A DNA stretch of 5,605 bases from Methanobacteriota archaeon (GTDB taxonomy: Archaea; Thermoplasmatota; Poseidoniia; Poseidoniales; Thalassarchaeaceae). Every line of letters begins with the position of its first letter. Positions within the stretch are counted from its first letter, which is position 1. The notes under the pieces were generated by a model that worked only from the letters and a program-made list of their open reading frames with translations, made no database searches and was not told the DNA's origin. A program made the translations under genes and the position numbers. Of this stretch, positions 5,375 through 5,605 are shown piece after piece. The stretch covers positions 2,459 to 8,063 of the forward strand of contig PATZ01000043.1 of NCBI GenBank assembly GCA_002712575.1, given 5' to 3'.

Positions 5375-5605
5375 TTATTGGAACTCAACTATTGCATCAA
5401 TTGTAGGTTCTAAAGATACAGTGCCACTGCTTTCATAATCCAACCATGTTCCATTACCAGTTATTCTAGATCTAAATTCGTTATATGCAACTATCATAGT
5501 TGGTAATAATATTGAACTGGTCAGTAATGCCAAAACCAATAATAACATCATGAGAATGAAGAAATTTTGTAAACCCGGTATTGCCACAAATAGTCCTGCA
5601 GAGAG
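5375..5605 (-). CDS. Small single-span membrane protein, possibly cut by the right edge
   Basis: I do not recognise this protein. The minus-strand frame ends at TAA (5377-5375) and is open to the window edge (LSAGLFVAIPGLQNFF), so the gene may continue beyond it. A GTG at 5587-5585 is an alternative start giving 70 aa; AGGA lies at 5597-5594, six bases before it, which would be a fair ribosome binding site. What is visible is one strongly hydrophobic segment (NFFILMMLLLVLALLTSSIL) followed by a soluble tail of about 40 residues with an N-x-T site (NGT) and acidic residues. The tail may face outside, but topology is not decided. It converges on the RNase P RNA gene with about 15 bp between them. 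Function unknown. Confidence 0.6.
   Translation of the reverse strand, partial: LSAGLFVAIPGLQNFFILMMLLLVLALLTSSILLPTMIVAYNEFRSRITGNGTWLDYESSGTVSLEPTIDAIVEFQ

Noticed and set aside
5021..5388. Open frames on both strands (5021-5248, 5047-5388, 5057-5308)
   Set aside because: They lie over the RNase P RNA, whose conserved regions and P1 pairing explain the sequence; the translations look like structured RNA, not protein.

Overview
The window looks like an AT-rich stretch of an archaeal chromosome. The evidence is an archaeal-type asparaginyl-tRNA synthetase, an RNase P RNA of about 300 nt (short, as in archaeal type A), a tRNA-Gln with an A1-U72 pair and a tRNA-Lys with a G discriminator (both typical of archaea), and TATA-like boxes about 25-30 bp upstream of several start codons. 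Free-living marine euryarchaea (Poseidoniales / Marine Group II-III and relatives) would fit the mix of a secreted subtilase, an acyl-CoA dehydrogenase and AT-rich DNA. That placement is inference and was not tested by a search.

Layout, left to right. Positions 1-850 (minus) hold the N-terminal part of a secreted subtilisin-like protease that runs off the left edge. tRNA-Gln(UUG) lies at 939-1014 (plus), diverging from the protease gene. A compact minus-strand block follows. Read in the direction of transcription it is rpiA (4945-4241), tRNA-Lys(CUU) (4195-4122), asnS (4048-2720), a small MerT-like membrane protein (2679-2278) and an isovaleryl-CoA-dehydrogenase-like acyl-CoA dehydrogenase (2233-1019). 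The dehydrogenase ends four bases from the 3' end of tRNA-Gln. The RNase P RNA gene (5062-5360, plus) diverges from rpiA. The end of a small membrane protein gene (minus) enters from the right edge, ending at 5375.

Most of the content is housekeeping: tRNA supply and maturation (two tRNAs, RNase P, AsnRS), pentose phosphate metabolism (RpiA) and acyl-CoA oxidation. The minus-strand genes sit 25-75 bp apart, but several appear to have their own promoter, so this may be a row of short transcripts rather than one operon. The start codons of the dehydrogenase and rpiA are best placed well inside the longest open frames. I see no CRISPR array, transposon, toxin-antitoxin pair or clear new system. 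The most interesting items are the subtilase with a long insert between its catalytic Asp and His, the orphan MerT-like protein with a probable leaderless promoter, and an inverted repeat just upstream of the RNase P RNA.
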